From the NCBI GenBank assembly GCA_050290225.1, contig JBNKHG010000071.1, positions 1 through 25,008 on the forward strand: a DNA stretch of 25,008 nt, given 5' to 3'. Origin of the DNA: JBNKHG01 sp050290225 (GTDB taxonomy: Bacteria; Pseudomonadota; Gammaproteobacteria; Pseudomonadales; Cellvibrionaceae). Shown here piece after piece: positions 13,574-21,317 of the stretch. The first letter of the stretch is position 1. Each line of letters begins with the position of its first letter. Below the pieces are notes generated by a model. That model did not search any database. It saw nothing but the letters and a program-made list of their open reading frames with translations, and was not told where the DNA came from. The position numbers and the translations under genes were made by a program.

Positions 13574-14368
13574 TTACCGTTTAGGTAAATAACGCAATGG
13601 ATCTATAGGTTTACCTTCTCGTCGAATCTCAAAGTGCAGCTTATTCCTATCCGTGCCACTCGAGCCAATTTCGGCAATTTTTTGCCCCGCTTTTACTGCA
13701 TCCCCTTCGCCAACCAGCAATCGCCGGTTATGCGCATAAGCACTCAGGAACTTCTCGTTGTGCTTAATAATGAGCAACTTGCCGTATCCGCGCAGCCCGC
13801 TTCCGGCGTAAACCACATAACCGGGACCGGCGGAACTGACAGGCTCTCCCAATTTACCGGCAATATCAATACCTTTGTTTAGGCCATTTTTTGACGAAAA
13901 GGTTGCCAATAGTTTGCCTTTGGCAGGCCATCGCCAGCGCAATTGATCACTATAGATTTGAGAACCCTTCTTACTTGGAGATTTCACCGTTTTATTTATC
14001 GCACGAGTGCTTTGAGGGCGCCGGGGCAGTGAAGCCGTATTTACTGGTTTTTTCTGGGGTTTTGCCGCCCTTTTTGCGTTATGGACATCCAGTCTCAGCA
14101 ATTGCCCGGGGTAGATGGTGTAATCCTCTGAAATGCCGTTGTGTCGGGCGAGCGTCTTATAGTCTATGCTGTAACGCCAGGCAATGGAGTACAGGGTTTC
14201 ACCAACAGAGACCCGATGCGAATAGAGTTTGGAACTGGGCGGTTGCTTTCTGTCGCTGATAGGAGCCAGGGGTACATGACTCGAACAGGCAACGAGCACC
14301 ATGGAGGCGATCAATATCTTGAACACCCCTATAGGGCCAAAAATTGGCTTTTCACGCGCCCCCGGCAT
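13574..14368 (-). CDS. nlpD: NlpD-type lipoprotein, amidase activator
   Basis: This 264-aa protein has a signal peptide with lipobox LVAC; Cys28 is the lipidated residue. A LysM peptidoglycan-binding domain follows (about 50-93, HRVSVGETLYSIAWRYSI...YPGQLLRL), then a basic linker and a LytM/M23 domain (about 160-260). The M23 zinc ligands are incomplete: NKGIDIAG replaces the active HxGxD and KLHFEIR replaces HLHFE. This is as expected of an EnvC/NlpD activator that switches on the AmiC amidase instead of cutting the wall itself. The first ATG (14368) gives a slightly long but usable signal sequence. The gene lies upstream of rpoS on the same strand, as usual. Confidence 0.93.
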   Translation of the reverse strand: MPGAREKPIFGPIGVFKILIASMVLVACSSHVPLAPISDRKQPPSSKLYSHRVSVGETLYSIAWRYSIDYKTLARHNGISEDYTIYPGQLLRLDVHNAKRAAKPQKKPVNTASLPRRPQSTRAINKTVKSPSKKGSQIYSDQLRWRWPAKGKLLATFSSKNGLNKGIDIAGKLGEPVSSAGPGYVVYAGSGLRGYGKLLIIKHNEKFLSAYAHNRRLLVGEGDAVKAGQKIAEIGSSGTDRNKLHFEIRREGKPIDPLRYLPKR

Positions 14369-14508
14369 AGATAAACCCGAAACAATTGGTTGTTTTTTGC
14401 TCTATTGTTAGTTTTTTTAGCAATTAATAGGTAAAACTTATTAGGAAAATGTCTAAATTTGTCACTTCCGAATGGGGGATTTTTACGCTAATTAGCGCAA
14501 TTTCCGAT

Positions 14509-15471
14509 TTAGTACAGACGTTGCGCCTTCAAGGCAATCCATTCCAGCCCCAATACCAAAATCACGCCGCCGATCGCCAGTAATCCGGCCCACACAGTGT
14601 AAGGCTCCCCCCCGGTCATGGTGGCATAGGTTGAGGGAAGCAGGTTCTCCTGAACCAGGGGAATCGTTTCCCCGTGTCGATCAAGCGTCGACTCCAGCGT
14701 CTGCTTCCAGGGCCAGATAACGTTCAAAGACCCCACCAGAAAACCCGTTAGCAAGGCCAAGGTAACATTGTGGTAACGGCGCAACAACCAGTACAACAGG
14801 TGGGAAAACAACAGCAGACCACAGGCGCAACCCGCAAAGAAACAGCCCAGCAACAGCAGGTCCACTGTTTTCAGGGCATTGAGAAACACAGGATACATTC
14901 CCATCAGCAGCAGGATAAAACTGCCGGAGATACCGGGCAGGATCATAGCGCAGATAGCGATGGAACCCGACAGAAAAACCATCCACCAATCGTCGGGTAG
15001 CTCTGCGGGTTTGGCAACGGATATAGTCAGTGCAAAGAGGGTCCCCAGCGCGAGGGCCGCCGCCTCACGCCAACTCCACCCTTCGAGCTGCCGCAAAATA
15101 TAGACCACGGACGCAATAATCAGCCCAAAGAAAAACGCCCACACCAGTACCGGGTAGTTCTCCAGGCAATAACTGATCAGGCGAGCCAGGGAGAACAAAC
15201 TGAAAGCGATGCCACTCAGCAGCGCCAGCAGGAAGTTGCCGTTAATGGCCTGCCAAAAGACGCCCGGCCCTCTTCGCCACACAAGGGCTAGCGTAAGGGG
15301 GGTGATACTGCGCAGGGATCCCAGCAGCTCTTCGTAGATACCGGTGATAAAGGCTATGGTCCCACCTGACACACCCGGCACGACATCTGCCGCACCCATG
15401 GCCATCCCCTTGAGGGTAACAAGCAGATAGGCCGCCAGAGACTGACGTCGCCGATAAACTGAGCTATTCAT
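14509..15471 (-). CDS. popT: DUF368 membrane protein, PopT-type polyprenyl-phosphate translocase
   Basis: At 320 aa with many membrane helices, it carries the two DUF368 signature repeats: GAADVVPGVSGGTIAF (about residues 26-41) and ILPGISGSFILLLMGMYP (about 177-194). DUF368 proteins, renamed PopT, were shown to act in recycling undecaprenyl phosphate across the membrane. The symbol is assigned by family, not by direct evidence in this organism. ATG 15471 is chosen because it starts 13 bp after the pcm stop; a GTG at 15516 overlapping pcm is possible. Neither has a strong ribosome site. The gene lies between pcm and nlpD. Confidence 0.85.
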   Translation of the reverse strand: MNSSVYRRRQSLAAYLLVTLKGMAMGAADVVPGVSGGTIAFITGIYEELLGSLRSITPLTLALVWRRGPGVFWQAINGNFLLALLSGIAFSLFSLARLISYCLENYPVLVWAFFFGLIIASVVYILRQLEGWSWREAAALALGTLFALTISVAKPAELPDDWWMVFLSGSIAICAMILPGISGSFILLLMGMYPVFLNALKTVDLLLLGCFFAGCACGLLLFSHLLYWLLRRYHNVTLALLTGFLVGSLNVIWPWKQTLESTLDRHGETIPLVQENLLPSTYATMTGGEPYTVWAGLLAIGGVILVLGLEWIALKAQRLY

Positions 15472-15484
15472 AGGGGAGAAGGGC

Positions 15485-16129
15485 CTATCGGGTGGTGCCG
15501 GATAATAAAGGCACAAACTTCACGGGCTCCAGCACCTGGGTAATAAACTTGTCGCCATCACCTTCGCGGATAATCAACCGCAATTCCTGGGAACGCCCCC
15601 CGACCGGAATGACAAGCACGCCGTTGGGGGCCAGTTGATTGAGCAACTCCTGGGGAACCACCTGGGGTGCAGCGGTGCTGAGAATACCATCAAAGGGCCC
15701 CATTTCCGGCCAGCCGAAGCCGCCGTCGGAATGGCGAAGCTGTACATTGTGCAAACCCAGTTTGCGCAGCCTCGCGCGCGCCTTTTCCTGCAACGGTTTG
15801 ATCCGCTCTACGCTATAGACCTGGTCCACCAGCTGTGCCAGAACAGTGGTTTGAAAACCGGAGCCGGTTCCCACTTCCAGTACCTTCTGCAGTTTTTTTC
15901 CCGCCGCCCCCAGCAATATCTCGGTCATACGGGCGACAATATAGGGCTGTGAGAGTGTCTGGCCGTAACCAATGGGCAGAGCCGTATCTTCATAGGCTCG
16001 ATGAGACAGGGCTTCGTCAAGAAAGAGATGGCGCGGGGTGTTACGCATGACCTCAAGCACTTCGAGGTTGGTGACACCTTGATCCATCAGGCGCTGTATC
16101 AAGCGCTCACGGGTTCGCTGGGAGGTCAT
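15485..16129 (-). CDS. pcm: Protein-L-isoaspartate O-methyltransferase
   Basis: This 214-aa enzyme has the S-adenosylmethionine fold. LPIGYGQTLSQPYIVARMTE (about residues 57-76) holds the family's active-site loop and VLEVGTGSGFQTTVLAQL is SAM motif I. SVERIKPLQ follows, and the C terminus is VKFVPLLSG. It methylates L-isoaspartyl residues in aged proteins as the first repair step. ATG 16129 is chosen with AAGG seven bases before it; an in-frame GTG at 16159 gives a 10-residue extension (VNRLQLEGVG) and has its own GGGGGA. In relatives the gene is preceded by surE, which is missing here. Confidence 0.93.
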   Translation of the reverse strand: MTSQRTRERLIQRLMDQGVTNLEVLEVMRNTPRHLFLDEALSHRAYEDTALPIGYGQTLSQPYIVARMTEILLGAAGKKLQKVLEVGTGSGFQTTVLAQLVDQVYSVERIKPLQEKARARLRKLGLHNVQLRHSDGGFGWPEMGPFDGILSTAAPQVVPQELLNQLAPNGVLVIPVGGRSQELRLIIREGDGDKFITQVLEPVKFVPLLSGTTR

Positions 16130-16247
16130 CCCAACACCTTCTAACTGCAGACGATTCACTCTTATCCCCCAAAAAGCTACCGCCCCCAAAAAGGGTTTTT
16201 AAAGACCACAGGTCTGCCACTCGGCGGTCATTATTAGACGCGGGCCA
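16130..16247 (-). other. pcm-truD gap where surE is normally found
   Basis: Only about 118 bases separate truD and pcm, too few for surE (about 750 bp). A small hairpin, AGACC-TGT-GGTCT, followed by a T-rich run (minus strand) could act as a weak terminator for the truD transcript. No surE remnant can be read. Confidence 0.6.
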
Positions 16248-17273
16248 CTATACCACAGCCTGGCCCCCGGCAGTTGATTCTGTGCCACCCGAAGGCTGCA
16301 GACAGGCAATTTCCCTTAAGACCGCAGTGGCATAAGTGCCGGGAGGCAGGCCAAAACTGACGGTCAGGTCACTGTCCTCCTTGCGCCACGAACCCGCCTC
16401 GGGAGTCAGCAACAGGGGTCGGCGTTCCTGGCTGAGGCCGACATGTTCGAGAGCATCGCACCACTCCCGATACGGCGCCAGCGCAGCGCTTTCCAGAGCG
16501 AGGGTCTGCCCTGCAGCCAGGGACCGTCCGCGTCCCCACAGAGGGCCCGAGGGCGTCGCCCCCAGGGGCTCACCTTCCAGGCTGTCTCGCCAGCAGGCCT
16601 GCGCCACGCGCGCCGCCAACACCCGGTTATAGAGATAGGCGCGCGCTGCAGACAACATCAGCCCACGCTTTTGCCGATTTTTGATCCGCCGTTGACCGGT
16701 CAGTAGGGCATCCGCCACTACCAGGTTGTTGCCGTTATGACCAAAACGCTGCGGGCCAAAATAGTTGGGAATACCGCGGTCAAAAATGGCAGCCAGACGA
16801 CTGTCATCGGGTTGGGCACTGAGCCGGCGCAAGCGGATTTCGAAACGGTTGCTGCGATGAACACCCCGCCGAAGTTTTTGTCGATGCCGGGACACGGTCA
16901 GCACCTGCAGGCTGTCGGAATTCAGATCGTTCCAGTCCGGCACGGCGGAAGCCCGGGATTTGGGCAGGGGCAAATAGACGCTGAACCACTGGCTGGTAAC
17001 CGCCTGGCGATCCTTTAGCCCGCAGTAGCCAATATCCATGGGTTGCACCTCCGCCAAGCGGGCTATTTGTCGAGCCACCCATTCGGTGTTGTCACCGCGT
17101 TTACGAATATGCAAATAAACATGCTCACCCTCACCACAAGGGGTAAATCCCAAGTCTTCATCGACGCGAAAGTCTTCCGGAGATTGGCGAAAGATCGCTG
17201 ATTCAGCCGGCACACCGAAAGCGTGGGGCCAATCGAGATCGAATGCGGGCAAGTCTTCGATGGACGTCTCCAT
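16248..17273 (-). CDS. truD: tRNA pseudouridine(13) synthase TruD
   Basis: This 341-aa protein belongs to the TruD family. The catalytic aspartate lies in GYCGLKDRQAVTSQWFSVYLP (about residue 87). The N-terminal motif EDFRVDEDLGFTPCGEGEHVYLHIRKRGDNTEWVAR and the family-specific insertion domain with PNYFGPQRFGHNGNNL are present. It makes pseudouridine at position 13 in tRNA-Glu. Its ATG lies only 3 bp after the ispF stop, so the two are translationally coupled or nearly so, as in other gammaproteobacteria. The length is slightly below that of the E. coli protein (349 aa). Confidence 0.95.
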   Translation of the reverse strand: METSIEDLPAFDLDWPHAFGVPAESAIFRQSPEDFRVDEDLGFTPCGEGEHVYLHIRKRGDNTEWVARQIARLAEVQPMDIGYCGLKDRQAVTSQWFSVYLPLPKSRASAVPDWNDLNSDSLQVLTVSRHRQKLRRGVHRSNRFEIRLRRLSAQPDDSRLAAIFDRGIPNYFGPQRFGHNGNNLVVADALLTGQRRIKNRQKRGLMLSAARAYLYNRVLAARVAQACWRDSLEGEPLGATPSGPLWGRGRSLAAGQTLALESAALAPYREWCDALEHVGLSQERRPLLLTPEAGSWRKEDSDLTVSFGLPPGTYATAVLREIACLQPSGGTESTAGGQAVV

Positions 17274-17276
17274 GGT

Positions 17277-17774
17277 CTATTGATCGACTGCGATTAACAG
17301 GGCCACCGCCTGGGCGGCAATACCCTCTTTACGCCCAGTCAAGCCAAGGCGCTCGGTGGTGGTGGCTTTGACATTCACCTGGTCGGTACCAACCTCCAGA
17401 TCGGCGGCAATATTTTCCACCATGCGCGGGATATAGGGCGCCATTCTGGGTGCCTGGGCCACGACTGTCATATCCACGTTACCCACCTTCCAGCCCTGGA
17501 CCCGGATCTTTCGCAGCACCAGGCGCAACAGGCTGCGGCTGTCGGCATTTTTATACCGGGCATCGTTGTCGGGAAAGTGACGTCCGATATCCCCCATGGC
17601 CGCCGCCCCCAACAGTGCGTCACAAAGGGCGTGAAGCAGCACATCACCATCGGAGTTGGCAATCAGGCCGTGACTGTGGGCAATGACCACACCACCGATC
17701 ACAATCTTGTCACCTCCGCCCTGTTCAACCCCCTGATCGAAGGCGTGAACATCATAACCCTGTCCAATTCTCAT
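17277..17774 (-). CDS. ispF: 2-C-methyl-D-erythritol 2,4-cyclodiphosphate synthase IspF
   Basis: At 165 aa it is close to the family norm. Zinc ligands Asp8 and His10 (GYDVHAF) and His48 are visible in DGDVLLHALCDALLGAAAMGDIGRHFPD. The C terminus TTTERLGLTGRKEGIAAQAVALL is the family signature. A short insertion at residues 14-22 (QGVEQGGGD) is longer than in E. coli. It performs the fifth step of the methylerythritol phosphate pathway and acts with IspD, encoded 48 bp upstream on the same strand. The stop is 3 bp before the truD start. Confidence 0.96.
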   Translation of the reverse strand: MRIGQGYDVHAFDQGVEQGGGDKIVIGGVVIAHSHGLIANSDGDVLLHALCDALLGAAAMGDIGRHFPDNDARYKNADSRSLLRLVLRKIRVQGWKVGNVDMTVVAQAPRMAPYIPRMVENIAADLEVGTDQVNVKATTTERLGLTGRKEGIAAQAVALLIAVDQ

Positions 17775-17822
17775 TTGTCAGCTCGTGTCCAACTCGTCAT
17801 ATTCGTTAGCGCCCTTCTGCCG

Positions 17823-18548
17823 TTAATAGCCTTCGCGCTGCTGGCGCAAAATCATTTCCGCCATGGCCAGGTCCTCGGGATGGGTGACCTTGATATTGTC
17901 GCGGCGGCCTGCGACCATTTTCGGCCGATAGCCGATATGTTCCAGCGCCGAAGCCTCGTCGGTAATTGCACGTCCATCCGCCAATGCCTGCTCCAAAGCC
18001 TGGCGCAACAGGCCGTAACGCATCATCTGCGGGGTTTGCGCCTGCCACAGGGGACCGCGATCCACCGTGGTTTCAATCGTTTGACTCTCAACCCGTTTCA
18101 GAGTATCCGCCACAGGAACCCCCAAAATGCCCCCCACGGGATGATTCTGCAATTGTTCAATCAGTCGGGCGATGCACGCCACACGGACGCAGGGACGCGC
18201 AGCATCATGCACCAGCACCCAGTCCTGATCGTCAGCCGCTATGGCACGCATAGCGTTAAGCACAGAGTCGCTGCGCTCCCGCCCCCCTGGAACAGGGATG
18301 ATTTTTTCGTGACCGGCTATGGGCAAACTGTGCCAAAAATGATCCTCGGGGTGCAGAGGCACCAACACAGCTTCCAATCGGGGGATTTCCAGCAACCGCT
18401 CAAGGGTATGTTCCAGCAGCGTTTTGCCAGCCAAACGGAGATATTGCTTCGGCGATTCGGTCCCCATGCGCGAACCAATCCCGGCGGCGGGGACGATGAC
18501 CCAGCGCTTGGGTTGCGGAGAGGAATCAGTGTCAGACATAGCTTTCAT
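17823..18548 (-). CDS. ispD: 2-C-methyl-D-erythritol 4-phosphate cytidylyltransferase IspD
   Basis: This 241-aa enzyme shows the CTP-binding motif PAAGIGSRMGTESPKQY (residues 20-36), then PGGRERSDSV, VHDAARPCV and TPQMMR, all IspD hallmarks. The N-terminal 12 residues (MKAMSDTDSSPQ) vary in relatives, and ATG 18548 and ATG 18539 are both possible; neither has a clear ribosome site. It attaches CMP to methylerythritol phosphate. The order ispD-ispF-truD is an operon-like arrangement. The gene lies 136 bp after ftsB, which normally precedes it. Confidence 0.96.
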   Translation of the reverse strand: MKAMSDTDSSPQPKRWVIVPAAGIGSRMGTESPKQYLRLAGKTLLEHTLERLLEIPRLEAVLVPLHPEDHFWHSLPIAGHEKIIPVPGGRERSDSVLNAMRAIAADDQDWVLVHDAARPCVRVACIARLIEQLQNHPVGGILGVPVADTLKRVESQTIETTVDRGPLWQAQTPQMMRYGLLRQALEQALADGRAITDEASALEHIGYRPKMVAGRRDNIKVTHPEDLAMAEMILRQQREGY

Positions 18549-18684
18549 TCAAACGAAGGAATGGGAACCAGGATGGAGAAAAACCAGTCAACCATTGGAC
18601 AGTCGCCAGCGCCTGCTCATTAATCCCCGGTAAAAAACTCGCCTTTTGGAGACTGGGAATCAGCGACTGTTGAACTGCCGGAAT

Positions 18685-18963
18685 TTAGTCTTCTTTCTCC
18701 AATACCATATAAAAGGTTTCGCCTTTCTTGATCATCCCCATCTCGGTGCGGGCCCGCTCTTCAACACTATCGAGGCCCGATTTCAATTCTTCCACCTCAA
18801 TCGCCAAAACCCGATTGCGTTCGCGCCGGCGATCGTTTTCGACCTGCTGTTTCTGGATTTCACGCTGCAGGCGCGCGAGTTCCGCCAGACTGCCTTCCCC
18901 CACCCAGAGGCGGTATTGCAGTCCTGTCAGCATAAGAACCAATAGGGCGACTATCCACTTCAT
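18685..18963 (-). CDS. ftsB: Cell-division protein FtsB
   Basis: At 92 aa, it has one membrane helix (about residues 3-18, IVALLVLMLTGLQYRLWVG) followed by a coiled coil (about 28-70, LARLQREIQKQQVENDRRRERNRVLAIEVEELK). The C-terminal region is ARTEMGMIKKGETFYMVL. This is the FtsB layout, in which the protein joins FtsQ and FtsL in the divisome. The gene lies just downstream of eno, as in E. coli and Pseudomonas, but a strong hairpin terminator between them means it likely has its own promoter. Confidence 0.93.
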   Translation of the reverse strand: MKWIVALLVLMLTGLQYRLWVGEGSLAELARLQREIQKQQVENDRRRERNRVLAIEVEELKSGLDSVEERARTEMGMIKKGETFYMVLEKED

Positions 18964-19033
18964 CGGTTAACACCAGGTCTCGCGGCGGCCTTAAATTGAA
19001 AACCAAATTAACACAGACTCGGCGAATACAAAA

Positions 19034-19055
19034 TGGGCCGGCATAAGCCGGCCCA
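19034..19055 (-). terminator. Intrinsic terminator after eno
   Basis: TGGGCCGGC (19034-19042) pairs perfectly with GCCGGCCCA (19047-19055) around ATAA. On the minus strand the hairpin is followed by TTTTGTATT. It separates the eno transcript from ftsB. Confidence 0.85.
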
Positions 19056-19090
19056 TTGACTAGGCTCCGTCAGCGATCTCGCTAAATCGA

Positions 19091-20383
19091 TCAGGCCTTG
19101 AACTCGGCGCGTCCCCGGTAGGGCGCGACGTCGTTACCCAGTTCCGCCTCGATGCGCAGCAGGCGATTGTACTTGGCCACACGGTCGGAACGGCACAGAG
19201 AACCAGTCTTGATTTGACCCGCGGCAGTGGCCACGGCCAGATCGGCGATGGTGGTATCTTCGGTCTCACCGGAGCGGTGCGAAATTACCGCTGTATAACC
19301 GGCATCCTTGGCCATCTTGATGGCGTCCAGGGTCTCTGACAGGGAACCGATCTGGTTGAACTTGATGAGGATGGAATTGGCGATATTCTTCTCGATACCC
19401 TCTTTCAGAATACGCGTGTTGGTCACGAACAGGTCGTCGCCCACCAACTGCACCCTGTCACCCAGTTTTTCGGTCTGGTATTTCCAGCCGTCCCAGTCGG
19501 ACTCGTCCTGGCCATCTTCAATAGAGATAATCGGGTACTGGTCACACAGCTCCGCCAGGAAGTCGCTGAATCCTTCTGATGAGTATACCTTGCCTTCGCC
19601 GGACAGATCATATTTACCGTCTTTGTAGAACTCGGAAGAGGCGCAGTCCAGTGCCAGGGTAACGTCATCGCCCAGCTTGTAGCCAGCCTGTTCAGTGGCT
19701 TCCTTGATCACCGCCAGGGCATCGGCATTGGAGGCCAGGTTGGGGGCAAAACCACCCTCATCACCCACGGCGGTGTTCAGCCCCTTGGCACCCAACACTT
19801 TTTTCAGGGTGTGAAAAATTTCAGCGCCCACCTGCAGTGCCTCGGAAAAACTCTTGGCAGCCACCGGCTGAACCATAAACTCCTGGATATCGACGTTGTT
19901 GTCGGCGTGCTCACCGCCATTGAGGATATTCATCATCGGCACGGGCATGGAGTACTGGCCGGGCGTGCCATTCAATTCGGCGATATGCTGGTACAGGGGA
20001 ATGCCTTTGTCCGCAGCCGCCGCTTTGGCTGCCGCGAGGGACACAGCCAGAATCGCGTTGGCGCCCAGGTTGGCCTTATTGTCGGTGCCGTCGGCCTTAA
20101 TCATAGCATCGTCGAGAGCGCGCTGATCTGCAGCATCCATCCCCACCAGCAGATCTTTAATCGTGGTATTAATGTTTTCCACTGCTTTCAGTACGCCTTT
20201 GCCCAGGTAACGGGACTTGTCACCGTCACGCAGTTCCAGTGCCTCGCGGGAGCCGGTGGAAGCACCGGATGGGGCACAAGCGGTTCCGATCGCGCCGGAC
20301 TCCAGAATAACGTCGGCGTTGACAGTGGGATTGCCGCGGCTATCGAGAACTTCGAAGGCTTTGACATCAACAATCTTTGACAT
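19091..20383 (-). CDS. eno: Enolase
   Basis: At 430 aa it is a full-length enolase. Substrate and catalytic segments are present: SGASTGSREALELRDGD near the N terminus, VGDEGGFAPNLASNADAL, SIEDGQDESDWDGW, LVGDDLFVTN, LIKFNQIGSLSETLDAI and SHRSGETEDTTIADLAV. It converts 2-phosphoglycerate to phosphoenolpyruvate in glycolysis. The E. coli protein is also part of the RNA degradosome; whether this one is cannot be seen from sequence. ATG 20383 has GGAG at somewhat long spacing. The kdsA stop is 70 bp upstream on the same strand, and kdsA uses the product phosphoenolpyruvate. Confidence 0.98.
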   Translation of the reverse strand: MSKIVDVKAFEVLDSRGNPTVNADVILESGAIGTACAPSGASTGSREALELRDGDKSRYLGKGVLKAVENINTTIKDLLVGMDAADQRALDDAMIKADGTDNKANLGANAILAVSLAAAKAAAADKGIPLYQHIAELNGTPGQYSMPVPMMNILNGGEHADNNVDIQEFMVQPVAAKSFSEALQVGAEIFHTLKKVLGAKGLNTAVGDEGGFAPNLASNADALAVIKEATEQAGYKLGDDVTLALDCASSEFYKDGKYDLSGEGKVYSSEGFSDFLAELCDQYPIISIEDGQDESDWDGWKYQTEKLGDRVQLVGDDLFVTNTRILKEGIEKNIANSILIKFNQIGSLSETLDAIKMAKDAGYTAVISHRSGETEDTTIADLAVATAAGQIKTGSLCRSDRVAKYNRLLRIEAELGNDVAPYRGRAEFKA

Positions 20384-20453
20384 GGCTATAGAGACTCCAA
20401 GGTAGCATTTAAGTAATCAATGTAGTTAGAACGAAGCGTACTTTGCGCTCCCA

Positions 20454-21305
20454 TTATTCTACGTCCAGCGGCGGCAGGTTTTTCACCAGATCATCCACCG
20501 CCTTCATCTGTGCCAAGAAGGGTTCCAGTTTATCCAGGGGCAAGGCGCTGGGGCCATCGCATTTGGCCTGCATCGGGTCCGGGTGGGCCTCGAGAAACAA
20601 ACCGGCCAGGCCCAGGGCCATGCCGGCACGGCCCAGTTCCGCCACCTGGCGGCGGCGACCACCGGAGGCAGCCCCCATGGGATCGCGACACTGCAGGGCA
20701 TGGGTAACATCGAAGATCACCGGCAATCCGCCGCTGACCTCTTTCATGGTGCGAAAACCCAGCATGTCGACCACCAGGTTATCGTAACCAAAGTTGCTGC
20801 CACGATCACAGAGAATCAGGTCTTCCTTACCGCATTCACGGAATTTTTCCACGATATTACCCATCTGCGAAGGGCTGAGAAACTGGGGTTTTTTGATATT
20901 GACCACAGCGTCGGTGGCGGCCATGGCGGCCACCAGATCGGTCTGGCGGGCGAGAAAGGCCGGCAACTGGATCACATCGCACACCTCCGCCACCGGTTGG
21001 CACTGGTGGGTTTCATGCACATCGGTAATCACCGGCACCTGAAAAGTGTGTTTGATCTCTTCGAATATCCTGAGCCCCGCCTCCATTCCCGGGCCCCGGT
21101 AGGAGTGAATGGAAGAGCGATTGGCCTTGTCGAAAGAGGCCTTGAAAACATAGGGAATACCCAGCTTTTCTGTCACCGAGACATAATGCTCGGCCACCTG
21201 CAGGGCCAGATCACGGGATTCCAGTACATTCATTCCGCCAAACAGCACAAAAGGCGAATCGTTGCAGACCGAAAGACCTTCGATGTTTACGGTTTTATCT
21301 GTCAT
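20454..21305 (-). CDS. kdsA: 2-dehydro-3-deoxyphosphooctonate aldolase (KDO-8-P synthase)
   Basis: At 283 aa it is a full-length KdsA. Family segments are visible: FVLFGGMNVLESRDLALQVAEHYVSV, YVFKASFDKANRSSIHSYRGPG, VPVITDVHE and ILCDRGSNFGYDNLVVDMLGFR, and the C-terminal EAHPDPMQAKCDGPSALPLDKL. It condenses arabinose 5-phosphate with phosphoenolpyruvate to start KDO synthesis for lipopolysaccharide. It starts 12 bp after the pyrG stop, so the two are in one transcript, and precedes eno, a common gammaproteobacterial order. A Gram-negative envelope is implied. Confidence 0.98.
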   Translation of the reverse strand: MTDKTVNIEGLSVCNDSPFVLFGGMNVLESRDLALQVAEHYVSVTEKLGIPYVFKASFDKANRSSIHSYRGPGMEAGLRIFEEIKHTFQVPVITDVHETHQCQPVAEVCDVIQLPAFLARQTDLVAAMAATDAVVNIKKPQFLSPSQMGNIVEKFRECGKEDLILCDRGSNFGYDNLVVDMLGFRTMKEVSGGLPVIFDVTHALQCRDPMGAASGGRRRQVAELGRAGMALGLAGLFLEAHPDPMQAKCDGPSALPLDKLEPFLAQMKAVDDLVKNLPPLDVE

Positions 21306-21317
21306 AGCGGCCCGGTC

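Noticed and set aside
17577..18623. Plus-strand 348-aa frame across ispF/ispD
   Set aside because: Antisense to two genes with full family motifs; no domain of its own.
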